Assembly (NCBI GenBank): GCA_030704615.1
Contig: CM060734.1
Location: forward strand, 45,772,042 to 45,836,041
Reading direction: 5' to 3'
DNA: 64,000 nt
Source: Takakia lepidozioides
Taxonomy: Eukaryota > Streptophyta > Takakiopsida > Takakiales > Takakiaceae
Shown piece by piece: positions 21,234 to 32,756 of the stretch. Position numbers and translations under genes: made by a program. The notes below the pieces were generated by a model. The model was not told where the DNA came from, made no database searches, and worked only from the letters and a program-made list of their open reading frames with translations. Within the stretch, counting starts at the first letter, position 1; each line of letters starts with the position of its first letter.

Positions 21234-23456
21234 ATGGCTGGGTTGAACGAAGCACAGTTATTTGAATCAGGCACCTCCACCATGACCACAGCTTTTGAAA
21301 AGGGATCAACTGAGGGAGTCAACAAGAACCCTCCTCACGCTGCAGGATATGTGAGGACATTGTGCAAGGCAGGACAATTGAAAGAGGCACTGCACATTCT
21401 GAAGCAAGGAGGCACTTTGGCACATTCCAATACATACGTTTGTCTCTTGCAGGAGTGCATCAAGATGAAAGGCCTAGCAGAGGGAAGGCAGGTGCATGCT
21501 CACATTATCCACAGTGGATTCAAGCCTAACATCTTCCTGCTCAACACCCTCCTCAACATGTATGCCAAGTGCAGCAGTGTAGTGGATGCGCGCCTAGTGT
21601 TTGACAAAATGCCTGAACGAGATATCGTTACGTGGAATACAATGATGTCAGGGTATACCAAGCATGGGTGTGGTAGGGAGGCCTTAGAGATTTATGAGCA
21701 AATGAAACAGGAGGGGGTGATATCAAACATGGTTACGTTCATCTGTGTTCTGAAGGCATGTGCCAGTCTGGCAGCCCTCAGAAAGGGCATAGAGGTCCAC
21801 ACTGATCTCATCAAAGCTGGGATTGTGCCAGATGTAATTCTGGAGACTGCCCTTGTTGACATGTATGCCAAATGTGGGAGCATGAAGGATGCTTGTCAAG
21901 TCTTTGACAAGATGTCTCGACGAAATGTAGTGTCATGGAGTGCCATGATTGCAGGGTATGCTCAGCATGGGTGTGGTAGGGAGGCTTTTGAGACATATGA
22001 ACAAATGATACAAGAAGGGGTATTGCCCAATAGGGTCACATTCATTTCTGTCCTCAATGCGTGTGCCAGCCTTGCAGTCCTGGAAAAGGGCAAAGAGGTC
22101 CAGGCTGACATTATTAAAGCTGGAATCGCCCCAGATATCATCCTTGAGACTGCCCTTGTTGACATGTATGCCAAATGTGGGAGCGTAAAGGATGCCCGTC
22201 AAGTGTTTGACAAAATGATTGAACGAAATGTGGTCTCATGGAATGCAATGATTGCAGGATATGCTCAGCATGACTGTGGTACCGAGGCTTTGGCAATGTA
22301 TGAGCAAATTCTTCGAGAGGGGGTGATGCCCGACAAAGTCACATTTGTTTGTGTTCTCAATGCGTGTGCCAGCCTGGCAGCCCTAGACAAAGGCAGAGAG
22401 GTACATAGTGAGATCCTCAAAGCTGGAGTTGCGCCAGATGTAATTCTGGAGACTTCCCTTGCTGACATGTATGCCAAGTGTGGGAGCATGAAGGATGCGC
22501 GTCAAGTTTTTGACAATATGGCTGATCGAAATGTTGTCTCATGGAATGCGATGATTGCAGGATATGCTCAGCATGGGTGTGGGAAGGAGGCGCTCCGACT
22601 ATTTGGACAAATGCAAAAGGAAGGCTTGAAGCCAGATGGTGTCACCTTTATATCTGTTCTTTCTGCATGTAGCCATGTTGGCCTCGTGGATGAGGGGTGT
22701 CACTACTTCGATTCCATGAGTAGACAGCATGGTCTAACTCCTACAATGGAGCATTTTGCTTGCTTGGTGGACATTCTCGGCCGTGCAGGGCGACTGGTAG
22801 AGGCGGAGGATCTCATTAACAAAATGCCAATTGAACCAGCTGCATCGGTGTGGGGAGCCTTGCTGGGTGCCTGCAGAATTCATGGCAATGTGGAGGTAGC
22901 AGGACGTGCAGCAAAATGCGTTGTCAAGGCGGATCCACAGGACGCTGCAACTTATGTGCTGCTGTCAAACATCTATGCTGCTGCTGGCAGGTGGGATGAC
23001 GCAGCAAAGGTGAGGAAAATGATGCAAGACAGAGGTGTCAGAAAGGAGCCAGGGCACAGCTGCATTGAGGTGGAGAACCAGGTGCATACATTTGTGGCAG
23101 ACGACAACTTGCATCCACAACTTGAGGATATTCATGCTCAGCTGAACAGATTGTCGGGGCAGATGAAGGAGGCTGGGTACGTGCCTGACACCCGCTTTGT
23201 ATTGCATGGTGCTGAGGAGCAGCAAAAGGAAGCTTCTCTCTGCCACCATAGTGAGAAGCTGGCCATCGCTTTTGGGCTCATCAGCAACCCCCCTGGGACT
23301 CCTTTGTGTATCATAAAAAACCTTCGAGTGTGTGGTGACTGCCACACTGCCACCAAGTTCATCTCAAAGATTGTTGGGCAAGCAATTGTTGTACGGGATG
23401 CCAACCGCTTTCACCACTTCCAAGATGGGGTTTGTTCTTGTGGGGACTATTGGTGA
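21234..23456 (+). CDS. PPR protein, PLS class with E and DYW domains, 740 aa
   Basis: Intact single exon. ATG 21234 (MAGLNEAQLFE) is the first in-frame methionine; the frame is open upstream only to a TTG at 21198. PLS-type PPR motifs follow, with four MYAKC S-type signatures and repeated [17 protein letters not shown] segments. An E/E+ region follows (PAASVWGALLGACRIHGNVE to GHSCIEVENQVHTF). The C-terminus is a complete DYW cytidine-deaminase domain with HSE at about 672-674, CGDCH at 700-704 and the terminal CSCGDYW. These residues match the HxE and CxxC catalytic zinc site and the second zinc site of the family. DYW proteins bind specific organellar RNA sites and deaminate C to U. The RNA target cannot be read here. 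No clear transit peptide is visible on this exon; an upstream spliced exon could supply one. This is the only intact member in the window. Confidence 0.93.
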   Translation: MAGLNEAQLFESGTSTMTTAFEKGSTEGVNKNPPHAAGYVRTLCKAGQLKEALHILKQGGTLAHSNTYVCLLQECIKMKGLAEGRQVHAHIIHSGFKPNIFLLNTLLNMYAKCSSVVDARLVFDKMPERDIVTWNTMMSGYTKHGCGREALEIYEQMKQEGVISNMVTFICVLKACASLAALRKGIEVHTDLIKAGIVPDVILETALVDMYAKCGSMKDACQVFDKMSRRNVVSWSAMIAGYAQHGCGREAFETYEQMIQEGVLPNRVTFISVLNACASLAVLEKGKEVQADIIKAGIAPDIILETALVDMYAKCGSVKDARQVFDKMIERNVVSWNAMIAGYAQHDCGTEALAMYEQILREGVMPDKVTFVCVLNACASLAALDKGREVHSEILKAGVAPDVILETSLADMYAKCGSMKDARQVFDNMADRNVVSWNAMIAGYAQHGCGKEALRLFGQMQKEGLKPDGVTFISVLSACSHVGLVDEGCHYFDSMSRQHGLTPTMEHFACLVDILGRAGRLVEAEDLINKMPIEPAASVWGALLGACRIHGNVEVAGRAAKCVVKADPQDAATYVLLSNIYAAAGRWDDAAKVRKMMQDRGVRKEPGHSCIEVENQVHTFVADDNLHPQLEDIHAQLNRLSGQMKEAGYVPDTRFVLHGAEEQQKEASLCHHSEKLAIAFGLISNPPGTPLCIIKNLRVCGDCHTATKFISKIVGQAIVVRDANRFHHFQDGVCSCGDYW

Positions 23457-26400
23457 ATTGAGCAACATGCATGAAAGAAAGTACTTCGCTTACCTAAGGT
23501 GATAAGCTTAAGTATGTCTGTTTCAAGGAAAATGGGGAGGAATTACTTATGCCGTTGAGTGTGATAGTTGGTATGTCTGTGGCCGTCACATCGCAATCTG
23601 AAGCATACATACTGGCAGATCTAAAAGAGGATGAAAGGGATTGATGAAAAGCTGAGATGGCCAAATTCAATAGGTCTAAGTTGTCACCCTCTCCGAGAAT
23701 TGCTATAATTGAAAGTGCACAAGAGTGGGAGGATGATCAATCGTGTGGTAATGCAGAAGTAGTCAATGAGAACCTTATTGAGTCTCCTGAGGGAGTTGGT
23801 GACAGATTGCAAGAATTAGTTTGAAGTGAAGAGGGTAGCATGTTATGCTGGGAGGAGGTTAAAAAGGTGGCCTTCAACCAAAGGATGACTGATAAATTGA
23901 AAGTGTGGCTGGAAAAAATGTCAGTCCCATGGGCCAGCAAGGATGGGCACAAAGTAGGACCACTTCATTATATGAGATCACATCTCAGCTGGCAATTGCA
24001 TGCAGTAAATGGCTATATTCAATCTGAGTGCTCACTTGTATGAGTTCATCCACAGTCCTGCATTGTCACAGAGATGAATTGAAGAGACACTGGATTGAGT
24101 TACTGTGGTCATTCATTTCTTAGTGAAATGGGGGGTTAACCATGTCAGATGAGCCATCGAGGTGCGAGTGGATTTGCTCTTTGGTGAGGAAGCGACTTTC
24201 CGCCTTGTTTATTTTCCTTATTTTCTGCTCTCCCTCTCACTTTTTAAGAGTCAGTCTATATCTTTGCTGACAGTCAGGCTGTCAGTAAGAATCTCTCCAG
24301 ACCTTTAAACAAAATCCCAGACACAACTCAAGGTTTAGTTTCTTTTCAAAAGAGTATTGAGGATTCAACCCATATCAACTGGTGGATAAAAATTGAAGTG
24401 GAGTGACTTCGAAAGCAAGAGAGGGAAAGACCCAAATTCAAATTCAGTTGTGTTCAGAAAGTTGAAGGGATGCAAACCGTTGTGAGAGCCTCCTTCACCT
24501 AGACAAAACCATCACACAAGGCTTGCTCCGGTTAGAGGAGAGAGGATGACTAGTGGGGCTTTCTCTAGTATCCGACCAGACCCTGACACCAGGTCTGACT
24601 GAGGACATATAGGCCTTGAGGAAGGGAAGGGATCAAAAGAAGACCTTCCTTATCCATAAACCTAAATATGCCATATTCTCTTTGTACTGGAGGGGAATTT
24701 TTTTTCTCAATTTCTGTTGTCCATTCACCCACTGCCATCATGAATGAGCATTTGAGTGCTTCCAATGCCAAAGAGTAGGAACATTCTGATCCCCTGATGA
24801 TTTGGACTAGTCAAATAGCAGCAGCATAGAGATTGGATAGAGTAGCCATAACAGGTTGAAAAGAGTGGGACAGTGGTGTGATGGACACAGCACGCAGCTG
24901 TTGCGCATGGCCCCCCTTAGGAGACCTCAACACCATTGACATCATCTCCCCTTGCAACACTTCCCCTGCCATTTCCGCTACATCAAGAAACACAGTAGAC
25001 ATAGCATACACAAGAGTAAGCAATCATCTCTGCCAATGGGCTATTTACAACAGATCCTTCTAAGTCCATGTCTCTGGGCTGTCTCCCTGGAAGGGCTTTG
25101 CACAGGATGGAAGTGTACACACAGTAAAACAAATATACAGGAAAACTACAACTACTGTTTAGCTAACATTGCTTCACGTGGTACAAAGGAAAGGTCAAAA
25201 GCTCAACCAGATTCTATCATGAGACCATGCTTTTGTTTTAACATCAAAGACGACTAAGAGTACCTGCACAGGTGTTGCTGGAGGCGAACCGAACAAACTC
25301 ATCAGCTGAGCAGCCCATGAGAGCTTGAGCAGCTCGGTCAAAAGCCACCACCACCATCACTCTTTCCTGTGTTGCGACAGACAACTGCCACAGACTCTAA
25401 TATATCTCTTGTATACCTCTTCAAACTGGCTGGGGCTCATCATGCAAAGGTTATACCACTAAAGTGTTTGAAAAACAATGATTGTGTTTTCTGTCATGAC
25501 AGTGGTCCAGAATTTCCCAGAGGACGATGACAGTCCTTCCCACTCAACCAAGACTCGACCTATTTTGGAAAGGCACACTTTTGTATCCATCGTACCCAGT
25601 GAACCCTTGCTCAATGCAGTCAGAAAGCTTTCTGTCTGCCTTATTGCATCTCTAATTGCTCAAGGACAAAGTTGGGGAAGAGCTGCGTGGCGGGATCCAC
25701 AACTTGTGGTTTGAACAGGGTTTGAAATTTGAAGTGACACTCTACAAAGCAGATAAGGAAATCCATGAACCAAGTGCTTGCAGCCAGTCAATAGAGGGTG
25801 GAGAACCCCATACAAGCAAGCGGTACAAATGTTTTGTGGTTGGAGTGTTTGGATTGCGAGGCCGGCTTCTGCAACGGTCACAGGGATGGCGGTGTGGCAC
25901 TCCTGAGTCATGGCTATGGCTGTTGGTCTCTGGGACAACCCGTTCACACGTCCAACACACTCTGTAACTGTCGACAATCATGATATCAGCAATAATATTT
26001 GTGTGGTAGCAAATGATGAGATGAGTATCTGGACTCAGGCTGCGTGTTCTCTTAAACCCTCTTAACACACAACATTTATAGGGCATTCTCACAGACTTGG
26101 ATTATTATCTAAATGCCAAAAAGTATAGAAGTGGACACACACCCGAAACGCAACAGGCACGCACGTACCCATTGATCAGTGCAGGTCAGGAACACAAGCA
26201 CTATAGCTGAGCTTACCAAGAGCATAACTAAGGATCTGCTTTGCCATACCCTTGTGGCCACGGACCACAGAGCCGCTTTGGACAAAGCAAAAACTGGGGG
26301 AGGAGTGTACGAGGGCAGAAAAGATTGAAAAACACTATTGAGGGATTCTCGCTCTGAATGTGCGATTCTGGAGGTGAAGTTGATTGTGTTATTGAAGGTT

Positions 26401-27371
26401 TCCTTCCACCGTTCGCCACATAACGGATATGATGATAAATTTGACCCCAGACTTTCAGAATCAAGCAGGGTCACATTTTCTAACATTGTCTCGACCCTAT
26501 TAAACTGAAAGAGAACACCCAGCAACGAACATCTCGCTCAGTTGCTCAGTGATAGAGATAGAGAACCCCATGTTCAACAAGAGCGACTTCAGTCAAGTCT
26601 TTCTACATAACCCATAACCAAACTGCCTCTTTGAAATCGAATTGACGATTGAGAGTATTTTACTGTGGAGGGTTTTGTGCCAGAGAGAGAAGGGGTGCAC
26701 ACAAACCAGAGGCTGGCCGAGTCCAGTGCCACAATGCTGCAATAAGAGACGTGCAGATCGCCCATCACGCAACCTTCTCCTTCTTTCTACTTCTTCGCAT
26801 CCTCTGCCCTCAACAGGACAGGAGAGGGAGGGAAATAGGGAGGGATAGGACAGAGGACAGGCATATATTCTTCTTTCTCGTTTGACAAGCAGTTTGAGCA
26901 GAATGCAATGGAGTCAGTCACCAACAATGCATGGGTAGGTGATCCATACCCATGTCGGTAGGATTTTTTTTGTTTCTTATTTCCCTAGAAGGTGTGCAGG
27001 TTTGAGTCTATTTTTTCTGGTTTCTGCCGTGGAGGACAGTAACCTCCAGGATGAAAAAAATCCAGCGTGTTCACACTGGCGGATCAGCAAACGCCGTGAT
27101 CAGCCCACCTATGTGGGTCCCCCACTGCCCGTCCGCCGGCTGATGGCCCCCTGGGTCTCATCTCTCTTCTTTTTCTCTCTCCCATCCATCCGCAAGCACC
27201 GTCGTCTATCTCTCCGTCTTTATCTGCCCACAATCTCATCATCTCTCTCTCTTCTCTTGAGGGGGTCTTGCGTGGGTTTGCCGAACGGCCGTGTTGTGGT
27301 GGGGAAAAGAAGGCAGAGAGGAAGGCGGCAAGTTGTCAGATAGTTGGGTTGTGTGCTCTCAGTTCAGGTTC
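23457..27371. other. intergenic region, probably including eIF1 promoter and leader
   Basis: No recognisable gene between the PPR-DYW stop and eIF1. A string at about 26225-26290 (CCTTGTGGCCACGGACCACA region) resembles part of the dispersed fragment at 61110-61140 and 39470-39500. The CT-rich 27140-27260 stretch lies shortly before the eIF1 ATG and is typical of plant leaders or promoters, but no TATA box was assigned. Confidence 0.5.
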
Positions 27372-29589
27372 ATGTCAGATCTCGATATTCAGATCCCTGG
27401 CGCCTTTGGTACGTTTCATCACTATGCCGGTTTGTTCTTGTTTGGGGTTGCATTTGAGGGCAGCGCGAGTCCTTTGGTTCTTGCGTAGTAGTGTTGAGCG
27501 AGAAAGCTTTGCTGCCGATCTGCCCTGGTATGGTGATCTATGGATGTTAGGGACTACGCTTGAGTGTTTGCGGTCAGTCTTAGATGTGTGGTTGCGCCGT
27601 CAGTCGTGCACAGAATTGGGGATGCAGGGACTTTAGGCCTATGGAAACTTTACTGAAGGTGGAGAAAGAATTGGGAGAGACTTATTGTGGTGTAGAGACT
27701 TATTGACATGCTAGATCTTTGTACGGCTGAACAGCAATAGTTTAAGCTTGGGTAGGAAGGTGTGCGTTTTTACCTCCCTTACTTAGTCTGATCGAATACT
27801 CGTTTGGTATGGTCAAGTCGTACGTGGTACACTCGACGTCCGTAAGGCTCTAGAAGCATGAATCATCAGCCCATCTGCGAAACCTCAGTGATAAAGTCAA
27901 TCTGTTGTTTTGGGTAGAGGGTGTACTGTTAGTTCTTCATTGTTTGCACGGTTCTCGAAGGTGGTCTGTGCTGCCTGAAGTTGGCAGATGCAGATTGAGA
28001 TGATTCAGGTGGAACTTTTTATTTTCTCAAGGATCGCCCAAGGGTTTTGAAGGTTGTCAAGTGTTTGTAGTGCCCCCAGATGTGGGTTGTCATGTGCACT
28101 AGGAAAGGCTTTCTTTTATGAACTAAAGCACTTTATTCTCTGCATCGTGTATAATAGACTGGAGAAGCTAGAGATTTGGTTTTCATTGTGTTATTCTTTC
28201 AGTTTTGGCTCCAGGGAAGTGGGTTGAGTATAGGGGGTTCACAAGTTCTGAATAAAGTCTTTTTTTATCATATTGAGGTTCAAGTATACTCGGAACTTAA
28301 TCATGCCTACGTTTCCATATCGGATGTCTTGTTGGGATTGTCCAGAATGTCAGGATGTGACTTTGATTGTATGGTTGGCCTTGCCGATGTGTACTCATTC
28401 CCTGATGAGTTGTCATGGTGTGTTGGAAATCAGATCCGTTCGCAGAGGCGAATGCTGAGGACTCAGGGGCAGGGTCGAAAGACTATGTACATGTCCGGGT
28501 ACAGCAGCGCAACGGAAGAAAGAGTTTGACAACTGTGCAGGGGCTGAAAAAGGAGTTCAACTACAACAAAATTCTAAAGGACTTCAAGAAGGTTTGGACT
28601 TCTTGCATCTGGTTTTGTTCCTTGTGCGTCTTCAAGCAAATGGCTTGTGAGCTGCTGCAGTGTTGTGTATTTTGAATACTTATAATGTCAAGTGCTTTGT
28701 TACTTCCAATCAGTCTATTATTTCTAATCAGGGAATGTCTTGATTCTTCACAGGATTTAATAACTTGAAGTATTGGAATTTGGGGTTGTTATGGATTTCA
28801 TCCTAAATTTCTATCCACCAAGGTTGTTGTCAGCTTCCTTCACCAACTTACTCTTTGAATGTGCAAGTATGTGCAGGAGTTTTGTTGCAACGGGACAGTT
28901 GTGCAAGACCCCGAGCTGGGTCAGGTATGTCTCTTTCTGTTTTCTAGCTCTTGAAACTTCTGTAAAGCTGTAGCTGCTACTGTGAACAACTTCAAGACAA
29001 GGTCACCACTGCTATCTTGTGGTAGGTGGGTACATGTCTGTGTCAAACTGCAATCAAATCACAGCCACCTAAGCAAGATGGTTGAACTGCTTTTCTAACA
29101 GTAGCATGATTCTTTCTTGATGTCCGTTTGGGTCTCAACAATGATTGGGTCCAAGTAGGGTAGAGAAGCTGCTGTATTACCATTTCATTAAGTGGGAGGA
29201 GGGAATGTGCTCTGTGGGGGCCTTGTTGCAGAAGACGTCTTCCATCACCTGTCTTGTAGAGGTATGCTTATGTGATTTGCTTGGTGGATGTAATACAGGT
29301 GATACAGCTGCAGGGCGACCAGCGGAAGAATGTTTCACAGTTTCTTGTACTGGTGAGGATTGGTTGTCCATGTCCTCATCTCACGGCGTGAATTCCCCAT
29401 TTAGAACCGGTTACTTCTTGGATGGAAGATGGTGACATAGTTGCTCACTGTTGAACGCTGCTGTGTGTGTTGTGACCCTTCCAAGTTTCTGTGTAGCTGT
29501 TGGTGTTGCCGTCTCTCTCATTTGGGTCTGTTTTGTGGACACAGGCTGGCGTCGTTAAGAAGGATCTGATCAAGATCCATGGGTTTTAA
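27372..29589 (+). CDS. eIF1: translation initiation factor eIF1 (SUI1), five coding exons, 113 aa
   Basis: Coding exons 27372-27408, 28434-28591, 28877-28924, 29299-29352 and 29545-29589 join in frame, all with GT-AG borders. Total coding length is 342 nt, 113 codons plus TAA, the usual plant eIF1 length. The N-terminus MSDLDIQIPGAF is followed by DPFAEANAEDSGAGSKDYVH, then QQRNGRKSLTTVQGLKKEF, then FCCNGTVVQDPELGQ, then VIQLQGDQRKNVSQFL, ending KKDLIKIHGF. eIF1 binds the 40S subunit near the P site and enforces AUG selection and scanning. One oddity: exon 4 ends FLVL where plant eIF1 normally has FLVQ before AG(I/V)VKK; the donor after that codon (GTGAGG) is the only good one. The first intron is over 1 kb, and a non-coding 5' exon may exist upstream. 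Confidence 0.95.
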
Positions 29590-31330
29590 GCCCAATATTT
29601 TCAACGCACTTCTGTATCTCAGCATCCAGGTGGTGGCCAGGCCAAACAGGAGGTTGATCTGACTATCTCCCATATTTATCACGAGAGACATCACTGCGGG
29701 ATGTGGGTGGTTTGTAGAAGAAGCAGAAACCAGTGTCGGAAGGGCTCATATGTAGGAGGGGGTGGGGTAGATGTCCCCAGTTCCTTGCAGCTGATACTCT
29801 TCTCTATATTTGCTCGTGATTGGATTTGGCACTTATTTGATGAACAGGCAAAGAGGTAATGCTCAATTTCTTACACAGTTCTTCCATTCAGAGGGCATTG
29901 CGCCACAGTGTCTGCCTTCTTTCTTGTTTGTTATATTTGCAGTGTGAAGTTTATAAAGTTCTATCCAAAAAAAGGTAGAAATTTTGTAGAAAGGATGACT
30001 TGGTGGGCAGATGGGAATGTCCTTATTGAAAGATTTTTTTTATTTGAACTTGGGAAACGTGTAATGAAATGGATGGTTGCATTGATTTTTGGATTGCTTG
30101 GTGTTGTTATGGATGAGTCAGGTCCTTTTGAGAGTGTCATTGAACACTTTTTCAAACCTGATCACCGAGTGCTTGGTGAGGCTTTCAAGTACACCCCTTG
30201 ATATTTGGATAATGTTGGAGTGTTATGAAGAACAGTTTCTTGGGACCGGTGATTGGAGTTTAGATGTTAGGTTTTCAATCCTACTGCCAACACAAGCATA
30301 CCACTGATGTGTTGGTTGCTAACCCTTTGCTTGATATGATATGGAAATTCTATCAGCTTATATAGACTTAGTCGCAATTGAAACTGTTTACTGTTGTGCA
30401 ATATCTGTGGGATGGACTGAACAACTGACACTCTTTTCACTTACCCCATCAAGTGTTTAACCAAGTAATAGATTTCCTATCTTCAGATGCTCCAAGTTTA
30501 TGGCTCCTCCAGTTCTGAAAGAGTCATTCCTTACTAAGAACAACATATAATCCCCTCAAAATGACCAACAATCCAAACGTGTACCATGTGCAGCACATTT
30601 CCTCCATCCTATATCTGAGTTGAGCACTACTCTTTGCATGTGAGTACTACCTCTTCCATTGTAGAAATCGAATTATACATACTCTCAGCTAATACCTAGC
30701 CACAAACAACTTAGCTGCATGCAAAAGATGTGATCTCTCGAGCTGGAATCTGTAGCAGGGATTCAACCCATCAGCGGTGAAATAGTCTTAGGGCCCCATG
30801 CCTTCGACCCACCATAGAGTGGTCCCCTGTTTGGAAGGGCAATCCAAGCATGGCCTATCCTGGAAACCCTACAGCTTGCCAATCCTGGTAATCTCATCCC
30901 TCTTAAGAGACTAAGCAGTGTCATAGGACAATAGGAATGTTGTATTGGTTCCATATCAATGCCCCAAACCAACTACCAAGCAGTAGGAACATTGTCTCCA
31001 GGGAGACTATCTCCATTCAAGCTCTCCTCAACAAAAGTCGGCTACCATGAGGATTGAAGATCGGCCTATGGTTAAATGAGGTTCTGATTCCATTGCTTGC
31101 TTTTCTGACAATTCTCTCCCCTCCATGTCAGGAGTTCATACTTACTCTACACACTTGCCTACTAATGAGTGTAGTGCTTACAAGTGCCTTCGTCTTGAAG
31201 CCAATCATATCCTCCTAGATCCCCTGAGCCAGGAACTGCTTTCCTGACTAAGGGCTTATTTGGTGGTTCTCTAATTGGGGAACAACTTGAGTATAGTTTA
31301 GAGAGAAAGCATTTCTACGAGATGGTTTGC
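29590..31330. other. eIF1 3' flank and unassigned DNA
   Basis: Nothing recognisable as a gene. Short open frames near 29908-30307 have no domain or conserved motif. The 3' UTR of eIF1 lies at the left end. Confidence 0.5.
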
Positions 31331-31340
31331 GTACCGTTGC

Positions 31341-31683
31341 AGATGTTGTCATTGCCAATCCTACTTGATCTGACTTATTTCTCGATCGGCCTCTTTCCAA
31401 GGCACTGCCGTTTTGATTGCTGCACAGACCAAGCAACGAGACTATCAAGACCGTCATCCTACAGATGCGTTCCTTCCATTGGCTGTGGAAATCTTTGGAT
31501 GTCTTCATTGTCAGTTCGACGACTTTCTTGGTACTTGTGCTCATCATGCTGCTCAGAACAAGATCAATGTCATTCCCCATGCTTCCGTCGTCGTAGCTTT
31601 CTACAGACAACGGTTTCCGTAGCTCTACAGAGGGCACAGGCCATGTCCATCTTGCATTGGGCTACTGTAGTTGGCATGGCTTA
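31341..31683 (+). pseudogene. C-terminal fragment of a retroelement-like protein
   Basis: Plus-strand reading gives DVVIANPT, then KQRDYQDRHPTDAFLPLAVE, IFGCLHCQFDDFL and VVAFYRQR. After a frameshift it continues VSVALQRAQAMSILH. This arrangement (VxDPT, HPxDxFLPLAxExFGCL, FYRQRVSxALQRAQA) is one I associate with the C-terminal end of repetitive reverse-transcriptase-type proteins in seed-free plants; that family call is from memory and uncertain. An in-frame stop follows the VxDPT-like segment and the frame changes near 31620, so it is a dead fragment. Confidence 0.4.
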
Positions 31684-31994
31684 ATGTCATCATTCTGCTC
31701 TTCCCCATGTCACACCCATTTCTTTGCCTGATGTGATTAAGGCAGTTGGATGGGATGATCATTTGGTTTGACTGGCTTGCCACGCTTTCTTTTTCATTTC
31801 TTTATGTTAAATCTTCCCTTGCTATGGAAGCTATATTTGCAACGGCAGTGATGATACATAATAAATGACGCTGCCGAATAGATGAATATATATGGCCCTT
31901 TAACAACAAAGCCTCTTTAGTTAAAGACTAGTGTGGCCTATACCTTGAGCACATATTGTAAGTATATATGTATTCAACTATAAAAGATATTGTA

Positions 31995-32225
31995 AAGGCC
32001 TTTATTCCAAGAAAACCCAATTTTCTATTTCTCATGAATTTTCAGTGACGAAAAAACTTGAAATTCAATATCTCCAACACTGTAGGTCCAATTATGAAAG
32101 CACCTGGATGCACCCTTACTCATCGAGGGAGGGCTTTCCAGCGCTAACAAGACCCTGGGTGGAGGCCTTGCGGTTTGGGAGATCTCAACGATGAAACAAA
32201 ACAAACAAACAAAACAAAACAAACT
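31995..32225. repeat. isolated copy of repeat-array module B
   Basis: Diverged copy of the right part of module B from the 8.1-12.9 kb array: the CAGTGACGAAAAAACTTGAA core, the GGGCTTTCCAGCG segment and a GGTTTGGGAGATCTCAACGA string before an (AAACA)n tract. The tRNA-like left end is missing. It shows that module B is dispersed and not confined to the array. Confidence 0.75.
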
Positions 32226-32448
32226 ACCTTGCTAACATCCAGGCGTAATAAGATCAAATTTGTTGAAAACCAAAAAAATTTAACTCTTTGAAAATTTTGA
32301 AATGTTGGCCTGAAATGAAATATCTTAACATATTCACTTTTGGATATTCAAAAAATTGCTTGATAGTCCTACGAGGTTGCCAAAATGAAATAGAGGACAT
32401 TCTATGAGGGAAGTAATTTCAAGTAAAAAATAAGAGTCGCATACATAT

Positions 32449-32585
32449 TCTAGCGACGACCCAAGGTCGGACGCTAGTTTAGCATAGAGCAGGAATAGGG
32501 TGCCATAGTGCCACGTCATCGTCACCACGTTTCGTCGCCACGTCATCGTAGTCAGGTCATCATAGACACGTCATCGTAGCCAGAA
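32449..32585. repeat. hairpin plus CGTCATCG-rich repeat, copy 1
   Basis: An imperfect hairpin (CTAGCGACGACC, loop, GGTCGGACGCTAG) is followed by TTTAGCATAGAGC, AGGGTGCCATAGTGCCACG and several CGTCATCGT units. A related copy lies at 43311-43440. It sits about 170 bp upstream of the SEC-C gene start, so it might lie in that promoter. The copy elsewhere argues for a mobile or dispersed element. Confidence 0.6.
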
Positions 32586-32756
32586 TTTCTTTGGAATCTG
32601 CCTGGACGGCCCGCGCGAAATAGGCCAATAGAAATCGCCGCGCCAACTTTTTCGGAACTGCCGCAATGCCCGGATCTTGATCTTCTTGAACTGCAGGAGC
32701 TCTGCCGCCATCGTTCACCTTGCAAGCTGCAAGCTCTCAACGAATTGAGGAAATCC

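Noticed and set aside
30755-30790. GATTCAACCC resembling an inverted Pol III B-box
   Set aside because: No A-box at a suitable distance and no repeat copy elsewhere in the window.
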